Source: Syncephalis fuscata (lineage: Eukaryota; Zoopagomycota; Zoopagomycetes; Zoopagales; Piptocephalidaceae). From it: DNA of 64,000 nt. The translations under genes and the position numbers were made by a program. The stretch is taken from positions 87,724-151,723 of the forward strand of contig JAHLTZ010000045.1 of the NCBI GenBank assembly GCA_025786725.1. Reading direction: 5' to 3'. Each line of letters starts with the position of its first letter. The first letter of the stretch is position 1. The notes under the pieces were generated by a model that had not been told where the DNA came from, ran no database searches, and worked only from the letters and a program-made list of their open reading frames with translations. This document shows positions 1 to 10,742 of this stretch, piece by piece.

Positions 1-1968
1 GTGCACCAACGGCTGATGTGCGGCGTACGAAGCGGCGGCCATTGCGAACGACAATTGCCTCAGAGCTGGCTTCAACGCTTGCGGCTTCTTTAACGTCTTC
101 AACCGCGACTTCAGCTTCACGCTGGACTTCTCGGTTCTCTTCAACGCTCCACCAAGTGAACACACGACGTACAAACAAGCGGCCATTGCGTACAACTACG
201 CCAGATGTAGCAACAGTGTCGGCTGCTACCACTGTGGCAAGCGTAGAGCCAGACTCGGCTTCTACTTTAACTACTTCGTCGCTAACTTGCTGGACATCAT
301 CCACGGCAATCTCGACCTCGTCAGTGACCGTCTTGTTCTCTTCAGCACTCCAGCGTGTAAATTGGCGGCGTACAAAGCGACGACCATTGCGCTCAACAAT
401 CGATTCAGAGTCGACATCAATACTGGCTGCTTCTTTGACTTCATCGGCAGCCAACTCGACTTCAACCTGGACCTCTTCGTTCTTTTCAGCGTCCCAACGC
501 GTGAATAGACGACGAATAAACACACGACCATCACGAACGGCTGAGCTGGCAACAATGGCGACGGCTCCGGTAGCTGCTGCAACACCAACAACGGCAGCTG
601 TCGTGGCTGCAGCGGCACTTGTAGTGATTGCTGTCACAAGTCCACTGCCGGCTTCCGACTCGACCTTGGTGACCTCGACTGTAGCTTCTTGCACTTCATC
701 CACGGCAAGTTCGACTTCTTCGGTCACCGTCTTGTTTTCTTCGATGCTCCAGTACGTAAATACACGACGCACAAAGCGGCGGCCATTGCGCTCAACAACC
801 GATTCAGATGTCGACTCGACAGTAGCTGCTTCTTTAATGTCTTCTACCGCAACTTCGACTTCTTGCTGCACTTCCTTGTTCTCTTCAACACTCCAGCGAG
901 TAAACAAACGACGAACAAATAGACGGCCTTGACGGACTGCAACTCCAGCTGAAGCTGCTGTGGCAACTGCGGCTTCGGTCAATATGCTGCCAGACTCGGC
1001 CTCTACCTTAACCACTTCTTCGCTGGCCTGTTGCATCTCATCGACGGCAACTTCGACTTCATCGGTCACCGTCTTGTTCTCTTCAACGTTCCAGTGCGTG
1101 AATTTACGACGTACAAATCGACGGCCATTGCGCTCGACAACGGCTTCGGCCTCGGCCTTGGCGGTGATGTTGGCTGCTTCTTTGACTTCTTCAGCGTCAA
1201 CTTCGACCTCGACTTGGACCTCTTCGTTCTTTTCAGCATCCCAGCGCGTAAACAAGCGGCGAACAAATAGGCGGCCTTGACGGACTGCAACTCCTGCTGC
1301 TGCTGTGGCAACGACTGCTGTGGCTGCTGTGGCTGCAACTGCTGTCGTCAATATCGAGCCAGACTCAGCCTCGACCTTCACCACTTCGTCGGTGACTTGC
1401 TGCACATCGTCCACAGCTACTTCAACTTCTTCAGTCACGGCCTTGTCTTCTTCAACACTCCAGCGTGTAAAGTAGCGACGCACGAAGCGACGGCCATTGC
1501 GCTCAACAATCGTCTCGGACTCTGCATCGACACTGGCTGCTTCTTTGACTTCATCGGCAGCTAGCTCGACCTCGTACTGGACTTCCTTGTTCTCTGCAGT
1601 ATTCCACCATGTGAATACGCGACGAACAAACACGCGGCCCTGTCGGACAACTACGCCAGATGTTGCAAGTGCCGATGTCGTCTCCGACTCGACCTTAATG
1701 ACCTCGCCGTGCACTTGCTGCACCTCATCGGCAGCTACCTCTACATCTTCGCTAACCATTGTGTTCTGTTCGGTGCACCAACGGCTGATGGTGCGGCGTA
1801 CGAAGCGGCGGCCATTGCGAACGACAATTGCCTCAGAGCTGGCTTCAACACTTGCGGCTTCTTTAACGTCTTCAACCGCAACTTCAGCTTCACGCTGGAC
1901 TTCTCGGTTCTCTTCAACGCTCCACCAAGTGAACACACGACGTACAAACAAGCGGCCATTGCGTACAA
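1..1968 (-). CDS. Repeat-array protein, 3' part (runs off the left edge)
   Basis: This is the downstream continuation of the gene that starts at 7209 on the minus strand; no stop is reached before the window edge. The minus frame reads as 11-12 more copies of the domain with core GRRFVRRxFTRW followed by an acidic tract. Unlike the diverged copies upstream, these alternate in two types. Type A carries VRQGRLFVRR and ends near EEVKEAA. Type B carries VERNGRRFVRR, then EVAVDDVQQ and a longer KVEAESGS linker rich in Ala, Thr and Val. One A+B pair spans roughly 340-400 bp, so this part is a higher-order repeat that looks recently expanded. The other frames are open for long stretches but encode only low-complexity shadows. 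Single-base frame breaks occur near 18 and 1970. Function unknown; assignment to one gene with the 7TM part is inferred from contiguity and the shared repeat. Confidence 0.7.
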
Positions 1969-1977
1969 CTACGCCAG
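1..1977. repeat. Higher-order tandem repeat; 204-bp near-identical ends
   Basis: Bases 1-204 match 1773-1977 almost perfectly; I see one single-base deletion near position 18 and about two substitutions. The match stops exactly where both copies reach the same point in the repeat unit. Between them the array alternates two unit types. The pattern suggests either a recent duplication of about 1.77 kb or an assembly that ended inside a longer homogenised array. Confidence 0.8.
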
Positions 1978-4422
1978 CCTTTCAGCTGCTGCCTTAGCGG
2001 TCTCAGTCAGCTTGCTGTTAGACTTGGCTTCCACTTTAACTACTTCAACATTGGCACTTTGAAGATCATCGACAGCAACTTCAGTTGTTTCTTCAATAGA
2101 CTGACTAGTTTCACTGTCCCATCGTCGGAAAGTACGACGAATAAAGCGACGACCGTTGCGCTCAATAATTTTGCTTTCAGAAATGTTGGCAACTGCAGAC
2201 GAAATATCTTCAGCATCTACTTCAATTTCTTTTTGCTCTTCAGCGCCGGTAACTTCGTTCCAGTAGGTAAATGTACGAATAACGTAACGACGACGGACAC
2301 GAACAATAACAACGGCAGTAATAGTGGCTACTTCAGACTTGGCCAGTTCTAAATCATTGGCATCAATACACACTTCACGTTCAACAATGCGTTGCTTAAT
2401 CTGATCCCAAATACTGAATCGACGAACAATGTAACGACGTCCTTTACGCGTAATAACCGAGCCACGTAAAACTTCAGTCTGATCAGCGGCCTTATTAATG
2501 TCGTCTTCAGCCAGCTCAATCATAAAAGAGACCGATTGCCTTGCACGAGAATCCCAGAATCTCATGAACCGACGAATAAACCGACGGCTTTGTCGAATAA
2601 TTACAGAAGCCGATAGGCTAAGTACTTCAGTGTGTGCTGTCTGAAGATCTGAAGATTCTAAATAAATTTCTTCTTGTACTGACTCATTAGTAGCGGCATT
2701 CCAACGAGTAAATTGGCGAACCAAGAATGTACGGCCATCATGGCTAATGGTTTGGAAGGTGCCTTCTTGTGCCAAGGCAGTCTCTTCAATGTCCTGAGCA
2801 GCAATCTCAAGCTCCTTTTGTACAAGCTGGCGAGTGCTATAGTAGTAGACTGTATAGATTCGCTTAACAAAGCGACGACCATGATGAAAAACGACTATAT
2901 CAGCCGGTGAGGCGTTCAACGTCTTGAAAGATTCCTCACAGCAACGAGTAAGTTCCTCAGCGTTAAGTTCCAGCTCTTCTTCTGTCAGCTCATTTGTTTC
3001 ATCATTCCAACGGGCAAATACACGACGAACAAACTTGTGGCCATGACGGAAAATAATATAAGCACGGCATGTTGCCGCATGTTCTTTGGCTGAAGTTATA
3101 TCATCAAGAGCCAGCTCAACTTCAATAGGAATGGCACGGTCCTTTGAAACACTCCAGCGCATAAATGTATAGCGAATAAAACGTTCGTTATTGCGTAGAA
3201 TAACATGTTCGTTGCTGTTAGAGTATAGCTCTTGACGAGCAAGGTCAAAGGCACTATTGACATCGTCCAAATCTAGTTCAATAATTTCCTGAACAATAGA
3301 GCGAGTTCGAACATCCCAGCGACGGAATACACGGCGAATAAAGCGGCGCTCGTTACGAACCATCACAACTATAGACGATTGGTGAGCGTGAGCTGCAAAT
3401 TCCAGCTGGTCGAGCGGTATCTCAGCTTCCTCGTGAGTAATCGTCTGGCTTTCGTGGTGCCAGCGACTAAAGACACGACGAACAAATCGGCGGCCCGAAC
3501 GAATAATAACTTGTGAGGTGTAAGTGCCAGCATAATTGCTCTTCCTGCGCAAGAGATCACCAGTATCGGCTACGTAGATCTCACGGACTTCTTGGTGCTC
3601 TTGGCCACTTTCTTCGTTCCAGCGAAGAACCATTCGACGAACGTAGCGACGGCCCTGACGTGTGGACACAACATCATCCTTACCAGATGTCTCATTGTCG
3701 GAGTCATCGTTGGCCTTATCCATAACATGTACCATGGTTAAATCTTCACGTTGTGCTTTCTCGTCCCATAAATAGACATAGCGCCGAATAAAACGAATAT
3801 TACCACGAACAAGTACATTAACAGCAAATATAGGATTTAAAGCAATACTGCCGGCACGTTCTACATCGTCGACCAGAAGGTCAAATTCTTCAACAACTGG
3901 CTGACATTGCTTTCGACTCCAACGAGTAAAAGTATAGTGTCCAATGCGCTTGCCATTTTGTTCGGTGATTTTGATACTCTCATGGTTGTTAATAGTAGCT
4001 GCGGCAGCTAGACGCAGTTCTTCTTCATCGAATTCAAATTCATGTTCATTCAAACGAGCTTGCTTGGTGAACCAGCAAGTAAAGAATCGGCGTACAAATC
4101 GACGCGACTGGCGAACAATAACAGCCGTTGGAATGTTGGCAATGGCAACATAAGCCTGTTGTAAGTCATCAATGGCTACTTCGTTGCTTTCATCAACGGT
4201 CTTTTTGGCACGAGCATCCCATTTGCTAATAACATGCTTGTAAAAACGACGTCCATTATGGACAACAATATTGGCACACGAATTGTCGGTACATTCGCCA
4301 ATAATGTTGGCCACATCATCGACAAACATCTCGCCAACTCGGCGGTTCTCACGTCCGGCAACAGAGTCCCAGAAGGTAAATACGCGTCGTAGATAGCGCC
4401 GGCGATGGTGTACAATCGACAC
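1969..4422 (-). CDS. Repeat-array protein, central part (16 diverged repeats)
   Basis: An open stretch of 817 codons that consists entirely of about 16 copies of a 45-55 residue domain. Each copy has a basic, beta-hairpin-like half with the pattern GRRFVRRxFxRWD, a short variable loop, then an acidic half ending in a helix-like ExELxxDDLxxA. Copies are well diverged from each other, yet the glycine or small residue, the F/Y-I/V pair, the Arg pair, the Trp and the DD/ED pair are kept, which indicates selection on each unit. No cysteine pattern, signal peptide or membrane segment is seen. I do not recognise the domain. The first Met of the open frame lies inside a repeat, so it is not the real start: the same array continues upstream in another frame (break near 4510) and downstream beyond the TAG at 1969-1971 in another frame. 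Both junctions are explained by one missing base. Confidence 0.75.
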   Translation of the reverse strand: MSIVHHRRRYLRRVFTFWDSVAGRENRRVGEMFVDDVANIIGECTDNSCANIVVHNGRRFYKHVISKWDARAKKTVDESNEVAIDDLQQAYVAIANIPTAVIVRQSRRFVRRFFTCWFTKQARLNEHEFEFDEEELRLAAAATINNHESIKITEQNGKRIGHYTFTRWSRKQCQPVVEEFDLLVDDVERAGSIALNPIFAVNVLVRGNIRFIRRYVYLWDEKAQREDLTMVHVMDKANDDSDNETSGKDDVVSTRQGRRYVRRMVLRWNEESGQEHQEVREIYVADTGDLLRRKSNYAGTYTSQVIIRSGRRFVRRVFSRWHHESQTITHEEAEIPLDQLEFAAHAHQSSIVVMVRNERRFIRRVFRRWDVRTRSIVQEIIELDLDDVNSAFDLARQELYSNSNEHVILRNNERFIRYTFMRWSVSKDRAIPIEVELALDDITSAKEHAATCRAYIIFRHGHKFVRRVFARWNDETNELTEEELELNAEELTRCCEESFKTLNASPADIVVFHHGRRFVKRIYTVYYYSTRQLVQKELEIAAQDIEETALAQEGTFQTISHDGRTFLVRQFTRWNAATNESVQEEIYLESSDLQTAHTEVLSLSASVIIRQSRRFIRRFMRFWDSRARQSVSFMIELAEDDINKAADQTEVLRGSVITRKGRRYIVRRFSIWDQIKQRIVEREVCIDANDLELAKSEVATITAVVIVRVRRRYVIRTFTYWNEVTGAEEQKEIEVDAEDISSAVANISESKIIERNGRRFIRRTFRRWDSETSQSIEETTEVAVDDLQSANVEVVKVEAKSNSKLTETAKAAAERLA

Positions 4423-4478
4423 AGCGGCCAGTGTAGAGATTTCAGTTTGTGCCTGGCAAAGATCTTCTGACGAAATTG

Positions 4479-5560
4479 TCAGCTCTCCCTGACCAATACG
4501 GAAAGATGGCTGTCCCAGTAAGTAAATTGGATGCGGACATAGCGGCGACCATTGCGAACAACAATGTTAGCGCCATCACCGCTCAAAGCAATGCCAACAG
4601 CACGCTGTACATCGTTGGCCGACAGCTCAATTTCTTCGCGAGAGCTTGCATTAGATGTTTCGTCCCATCGAATAAATATACGACGAATTAAGCGATGGCC
4701 ACTTCGAATAACAATACTTGCTGCAAGGTTGGATGCCTCGACATCAGCCAGCTTAACATCATCTTGCAACAATTCAGTATCCAAATAGGCAACAGCATTG
4801 GTCTGAACATCCCATAGTGTGTAAACACGATGCACGTAGCGTTGGCCAGCGTGGATTTTGATTGAAGTAGCGTCTTGAGGCTCACTAGCAGCTTGGGCAA
4901 TATCTTCGGCCGCAACCTCGACCGGTTCCTGAATAGCAGAAGATGTATCAGCGCACCAGCGGCTAATGATACGACGAATAAAACGACGGCCATTACGGAC
5001 AATGACTTGGGAAGCGAAACGGGCTGCTTCGGCAATTGCAAGATCAACATCATCAACGGCCAATTCCATAACACTGCGGTCGCTCTTGGCAAGCTTCAAA
5101 TTCCATTGCGAGATAGAATATTTGATAAAACGGCGATTCTTATGCGTGGTATTGATGCCAGAAGACTTGCACCAGCACGACTAACCGCTTCAATAAGATC
5201 GTCGGCACTTAGTTCGAGCTCTCGAGTTTCAATACGAGCTCCCGAAGAGATGTAACAAGCGAAGGACCGGCGAATAAAGCGTCGGCCCGAACGTACAATA
5301 ACACGACCCGTGTCTTTGCTGTCCTTATTGCTCATTATAGTAGTGGTCGAGGCAAGACCAGAAGCCAAAGAAGAGCCGGGTTCGACATCTCGGCTCTTGG
5401 ACTTTTGAGGCTTGCCAAAGAACCAGGACTCAACTCGATGAACAGCAGTAGCTACCCCTTCGACGGCATCGTGAGCAACATGACTAATAATGTTCTCTGA
5501 AGCTTGTTCTTCAGTTACTGGCGTCTTTTCTTCTTGACGAGACGATGGCTGCGATGGCAA
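4479..5560 (-). CDS. Repeat-array protein, first repeats and linker
   Basis: Two overlapping frames make up this part. The upstream one (to 5096) holds a Ser/Pro/Glu linker, a segment with VAHDAVEGVATAVHRVESWF and the first repeat (VRSGRRFIRRSF, then LELSADDLIEAV). The downstream one (4479-5099) holds four more repeats, and extending that frame upstream past its Met gives another recognisable unit (NRRFIKYSISQW). The frame change near 5160 falls inside a repeat and is closed by one missing base. About six repeats lie here, connecting the 7TM region to the main array. The amphipathic VAHDAVEGVATAVHRV stretch is a possible membrane-proximal helix. Start codons inside the repeats should be ignored. 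Confidence 0.65.
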
Positions 5561-7209
5561 AGGCTTAGTGCTGCTTCTGGTTGTGACGGCGGCTGTTGTG
5601 GTAGTACTGACATGCGTTTTGATGATGATGACGCAGCAGAAGCCGGGGCCGGTTTGGCTTCTATTTCAGTAGAGCCCTTCTTGGATTTCTTCGACTTGCT
5701 GCTACTGCCCCAAAGACGGCTAAAAAACCCGGACTTTTTATCATCGTCAGAGTCGGTCGAAAGCGGATAGGCAATAACATCTGTAGATACAACTGGGGCG
5801 TAGAGCTGCTCCTGAGCGGCGCAATTCAAATCAAGCCAGGAAAAATCAGAATCATAAGTAGTGTGAGATTTGGTGGGTACAGCACTGCTTCGACGAACGT
5901 AGCCATCATCAGACTGAGCACTAAGTGTGCGCCGGAAACGGGCGGGCTGCGAAGCTTCCCATTGACTAAACGCCGTAAGTAGACCATCCACACATTCCCT
6001 CACCTGAGGAGTGCTAGCAATATCGGAAAAGCTTTCACTCGGCGTGACGGCTCCAGAGCGACGGGTTTCGGCAACATTACGCAAGGCAGTAGCAATATCA
6101 AATTCAGTAAGTCCACGATGGCCTGGACGATGGCGATTACGTAGAGATTGCTCTGTTTCGTACACATTAATGTCTTTGCTAGCCAATAATTCATCGGACT
6201 CGTGCAGGGTGGCGAGCGTGCCGTCACTCTGGATAGCCAGGCCAGCAGCAGATTTGGCAGTCATTTCTTGAGAGATTTCAGTCGTTGAGCGACACTGATT
6301 TTCTGACGACATTTGAACAGTGGCCGTTTCACGAATAGTAAAAAGATCACAAGACGAAGGCAGCCAGCGTAGAAGCCACAAATAGTAAATAGCAAAGAAG
6401 AACGGTCCTGCCTGCGAGGTAATATGGGCCGAAAATGAAAGCATATTACTTGCATCATCAGTGCCGAAAAGAGCAACTGTAATATTATGTGATGCATACC
6501 AGCCTACCACTGCGGCGTAGACCAAAGAAAATACAGATAGGCGAAGCTTGAAACGCTTAAGCACAGAATCATTGGCCTTAACGGCTGTAATTGTGCTAGC
6601 GTTTGAATAGATAGTAGTAAAATTACGTAAAGCGGGAATGGTGACCACAAGCCAGGCCGTCATGGAAAGAGCGCCAATGACTGCGTGAATTGGACGTTCT
6701 GCCGATGGCTCTGGGCGACAAGCGACAGCACGACCTTGGCTATCCAATACAAGTGTCTGCCACCAGTCACGGGTCATCCATAAAAATCCAGTAGAAGCCA
6801 CACAACCAGCAACCCAAAGAGATGAAAGCAACGCGCCACGGCCACTTAGCATTGGACGAGCTGAAGTAGCTTGTGTAGCGTAACGCTGCGAATACGCAGC
6901 CAGAGCACCTGTATAGGCCATGCTAGCCATGCGAAGAATAAGCCGAGTTCCATGATTGTTGCGGCACGTATCCACAGTAAGATTGGATGCATTATTGCTA
7001 ACTGAAGCGTAGAGAGCCCGGAGCTCATCCAGCTCACCCAGTAAAGTGGATGCGGCACATGCGAGATCAATCAATACGGCAACAGATACAAGACGCACAA
7101 TTAAATGTTCACGCTTGCGCCACAGTAAAGTTAGACTGTAGGACAAGCCAACAATGGCGCATGCTTGTAGTCCAAGCAATGCAACCGAGAAATCAGGTGA
7201 GAACCACAT
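5515..7209 (-). CDS. Seven-transmembrane receptor-like N-terminal region of the repeat protein
   Basis: ATG at 7207-7209 opens a 564-codon frame. I see seven hydrophobic segments, near residues 5-25, 33-56, 90-110, 126-146, 175-196, 222-246 and 262-285, with a very short N-terminus and possible N-glycosylation sites (NNAS, NLT, NAS) in loops: the layout of a GPCR-like 7TM protein. No family signature (DRY, NPxxY, Git3) is evident, so the class is unknown. A cytosolic Ser/Thr-rich tail of about 280 residues follows, with a basic KKSGFFSRLWGSSSKSKKSK patch. The frame then ends at 5515 but overlaps the next one (5096-5560); a single missing base in an A run near 5610 would fuse them. I therefore read 7TM, tail and repeat array as one protein, though two genes remain possible. 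Confidence 0.65.
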   Translation of the reverse strand: MWFSPDFSVALLGLQACAIVGLSYSLTLLWRKREHLIVRLVSVAVLIDLACAASTLLGELDELRALYASVSNNASNLTVDTCRNNHGTRLILRMASMAYTGALAAYSQRYATQATSARPMLSGRGALLSSLWVAGCVASTGFLWMTRDWWQTLVLDSQGRAVACRPEPSAERPIHAVIGALSMTAWLVVTIPALRNFTTIYSNASTITAVKANDSVLKRFKLRLSVFSLVYAAVVGWYASHNITVALFGTDDASNMLSFSAHITSQAGPFFFAIYYLWLLRWLPSSCDLFTIRETATVQMSSENQCRSTTEISQEMTAKSAAGLAIQSDGTLATLHESDELLASKDINVYETEQSLRNRHRPGHRGLTEFDIATALRNVAETRRSGAVTPSESFSDIASTPQVRECVDGLLTAFSQWEASQPARFRRTLSAQSDDGYVRRSSAVPTKSHTTYDSDFSWLDLNCAAQEQLYAPVVSTDVIAYPLSTDSDDDKKSGFFSRLWGSSSKSKKSKKGSTEIEAKPAPASAASSSSKRMSVLPQQPPSQPEAALSLCHRSHRLVKKKRRQ

Positions 7210-9394
7210 ATTATGTAGTACTTTGCCTGACTAAAACGATAAACCGAGAATCACACAACTTGCTACAAATGTTTGCAAGTATCAGTAATCAGCGTATAAA
7301 GTATTCACAATTAAAAAGATTGGCAAATAGTGCAAGCAAATGATAGTAATTAACAATTGTAATACTACTATCGATTTGGTTACTTTTAAGTTCAAAAGAA
7401 ACGCACCTTTTTACAAAATAGAAATACCGACAAATGTCGTGATAACTATTTGTAGAAAGTAAATAGAAATTACTTCAAAATATAATTTAGCTATTTAATA
7501 AAGCTATATTATAAATTTCGGCAATAGTTGACGAATAAACACGAATAAAAACGCTTTTTTTTAAGGCGTTGGACACCAAACGACAATGGTCAGCGCCAAA
7601 AACAACCACTAATTTTTTATAACGTAAACGAACCAACGTTGTATTTACGTTGTCGAAATATAGACCCACCAATAAAACACGAGTAAAAATGAATATATAC
7701 TAACGCACCCACACACAAATCAGCACAAACCAACACAAAGATACGCGTGAACGCGTAATAATCACAATAATTGCAAAAGCTAATTAATGGCGGGGATTGA
7801 ATGATTGGTCACACAATAAATATGACGTAGCAAATTTAAACCCCGACACCAATACACGAAAAGCAGCTATTTAGTAAAGAATAATTTGTAAAATAGACGA
7901 AACAAACCGGCAATTTAATAAAACGCCAGCGTCTACAGCTTATTTACAAATAAACCGATACTGAATAAACTGCAATAAACACGCAAATCCGCTATAATTA
8001 TGTCGTTGAGATAGAGTGAGAGCTGACTACTTGTTCAGCAAGTAGACACAGTTTGCACTTCACCTTTCTAGGCGTGCGCCAAACTACTTGCACTCTTGCA
8101 AGAAACACGTTGATATACCAGTTATAAGGTGCACTAATATGCACACAAATTGAAAATACACGTAAGTATTGATAATGCACAATAGCAAGAAAGTGCAGTA
8201 AACGTGTAGTAAGTTGGAATAACGGGAAAGAATATGTTGCAAGCACGTAGCGTCAACAACAAGAACAAGAGCGGCGACAAGAGAAAAAAAGGCCTACAAC
8301 TGCGAGAACGTACCCACTTTGTGCGCAAGCGCGTGTGTAACATCGACTTTTGTTAGGCAGGTCGGCTATCTGTATCTGTCTGTGTGTTCGCCACTAATAC
8401 CGAAGATGGTGACGAACGTGCCGAGCCTTTACTGGCTGGCCTTCAATGTCGTCAGCAGTCTATGGCGCTAAGCAGTGTGTCCATTGCAACATCCTGGCCT
8501 GCAGCAGTAGGCGCATATGCCAGCAGTGGCATTCATTTTTGCTTTTTCTTCACTTTTTGCACCGCTATTGCCGATAGATTTCTATTTCAGGTGGCAATAG
8601 CTATTTTTACAACTTGAACTGCCAGTTTAGACATCAATGGGCCAATAGTTGCCTAATCAAAAGTTTTATTTTCACTTTTTTCTTTTAACACTGCAAGATG
8701 CCGCGACAAAAAGACACACCAGCAAAGGATGATCTTTGTCGGGTGGAGATGGACATTCTCATGATAAAAAGACGTGGCAGCCAAAAACGACACTTCTAAA
8801 ACATGTGTGTACCCATATGCATTCGATAGGTGGTCTATTTTGCCATTTCTATCCTATTGGGGCTGAACAGCTATGTGACGTGGCAAGCGCTGCGCTATTG
8901 TTTCGAAATGGTGCCATTTCAGCCTACAGCATGCAATGGGATAGGTGTTTAACTGCATGTATAGGCCTAAACTAAACTGATGGCTAGCTGCTACTTGAAA
9001 TAATGGCACGGATGCACGTGTTGGCCGATGACGTGTATAGTTGTTCCCAATTGGCATGGCAATGGCCTTTTTTGAACAACGCAAGCTCATTTGTGTCCAG
9101 TGTGAAGTGTGCCGCTATCGACACCACTTATCAGCAATTAACGTACTAACCATCAAAAGCATTAGTAAGTGCTATTATTGTCTGTTTGTTGCTGTTACAG
9201 ATAGTATTTAATGGCATAATCTGGTAATAACGTGTACGGATAGTAGTGCAAAGTAAAACAGATGAACAAATAATTGAAAAAATTCGTATGATTATTTTCG
9301 AATGCAAGCATTGTTAAGGCAAATATCAACTACCACAAGACCAACTATTTTACTTAGTGTGATACTATTATAACGTATTTATGCCACATTTTAG
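7210..9394. other. Upstream region of the 7TM gene; no supported gene
   Basis: About 2.2 kb without a convincing coding region. The first kilobase is AT-rich with many AAAC/AATA runs and is the likely promoter and leader of the 7TM gene. From 8000 the base composition is more balanced. A 33-codon ATG frame lies at 8698-8799, and a run without stops covers 8384-8617, but neither shows a domain or clean splice sites. No tRNA-like structure was seen. Confidence 0.4.
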
Positions 9395-9610
9395 TTGAAT
9401 TGTACTTTGACTCCCACATTATGAGTCCCCAAAGCAAAACTCGTTTCAATGGAAGTCAGCGCTGTTATGCATAACAAACATAGTTACAATGTTTTCATTT
9501 AACTACTTGCAATTCACGAGGCCTGTTGTTGTTGTTGTTGGCCATGTGTAGAAAGATTGATTGAATGTTAATAAAAACCATATGATTGCGATTCCACGTC
9601 GTTTCCTATT
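9395..9610 (-). mobile_element. Inverted fragment of the dispersed element
   Basis: Read on the minus strand, 9530-9600 matches the stretch ending near 20100: both share a run reading CTTTCTACACATGGCCAAC followed by AAC repeats. The outer edge at 9402-9440 carries CTTTGACTCCC and GAGTCCCC motifs like those at the left ends of the copies at 18880 and 62847. This is a short, rearranged end fragment with no coding content. Confidence 0.6.
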
Positions 9611-10742
9611 ACTTCTGTCGCTTGTTTGTCATACTGCACATCAACTATTACGTGATCTGCTCCTTTTCTATCTTATCTCAGTTCAATTGCGCCACACTTG
9701 CTTATTGTAATCACAATATTTAATCCTAATAATTTCCGGTTCTTTTATACTTGCAGATCATTTTTGACAAAGCTATTTAACAATCCAGTATAAAAAGCCT
9801 TTTATTTTGTTTAACGTTGTTACAATTAAATTAATATTGTAACATGCATAATACTACATTTACTAATAAACAGTAGTGAGTATGTAACAAATAGCCATTC
9901 GTTACGGAGAATAAACGTATAAAATATTTATGCATTTTCCCACGATACTTTAAGCTTTGTCCGGGATTAATTCAAAGTTTATTTTAGTAAAAATGCAATT
10001 CTTTCTTTTTACTTCACGTATAATTTACACTATCACAAATTGCATCTGGTGCTATTGGACTTTGAAGTTCATAGCTCTAAAATGGGTGCAAATGACAAAG
10101 AAAAGTAATTAAATAAAAGAAAGATCAAGGTTAATATAATTATTATAAAAGTCGTTTATTAAATAGCCACTTTCCTATAGCCAATCTGACTAAATAAATG
10201 GCATTTAAACAATTAATAGCATAATGACAATATATATATATATATTAAAGCAATAATAAATATAACTAATTAAACAATTAATAGAATAATGAACTGACAA
10301 ATAAACAAACAATTATTAACTAAGTAGTTAAATAAAATGATTTAATGAATTGGTGGAGAAATAGTGGAAAAAGGTAGAAGCACAAAGCAAAATAGCTTTA
10401 TTTATTTAATATGTGTCAGGCATATTCGATTCATATACAGCACATTGGATACCACACAGCTGCATTACATGAATTATTAAACAGTATTTGGTATAAATAG
10501 ATAGCATATGGTTATTAGCGGTAATAGAAAAAACAAAATGAATATAATGGTTAAGACATTGGTAGAGGGAAAACTTGTATAGACTAAAGCAGATGCACGC
10601 GGTGGGTTTATTACTATTGCAACTGCTGAGATTTTGACACTATAAAAAGACTAGATCAAGCTAGCAATTGTTTACAAAGATGAATGGTAGTCTAAAGTGC
10701 TGCTGTACTGTTTCGTTGCACTCAATCCTATGTGTAGAGGCA
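9611..10742. other. AT-rich non-coding stretch
   Basis: Strongly AT-rich sequence with repeated TAAATAA and AATTATTA words and a (TA)n tract near 10230. No open frame with coding character was seen. The segment 10560-10740 is more balanced and lies just downstream of the small minus-strand ORF, so part of it may be that gene's 3' region. Confidence 0.4.

Noticed and set aside
18-932. Long plus-strand open frame of 304 codons, Ser/Thr/Arg-rich
   Set aside because: It is the antisense shadow of the minus-strand repeat array; its periodicity follows the repeat and it has no domain of its own.
1969-4422. Reading the 817-codon frame as a complete gene
   Set aside because: Its first Met lies inside a repeat unit and its stop interrupts one; the array continues in other frames on both sides.
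5155-5165. Programmed ribosomal frameshifting in the repeat gene
   Set aside because: The break sites share no slippery motif or structure, and similar one-base losses occur in unrelated housekeeping genes.
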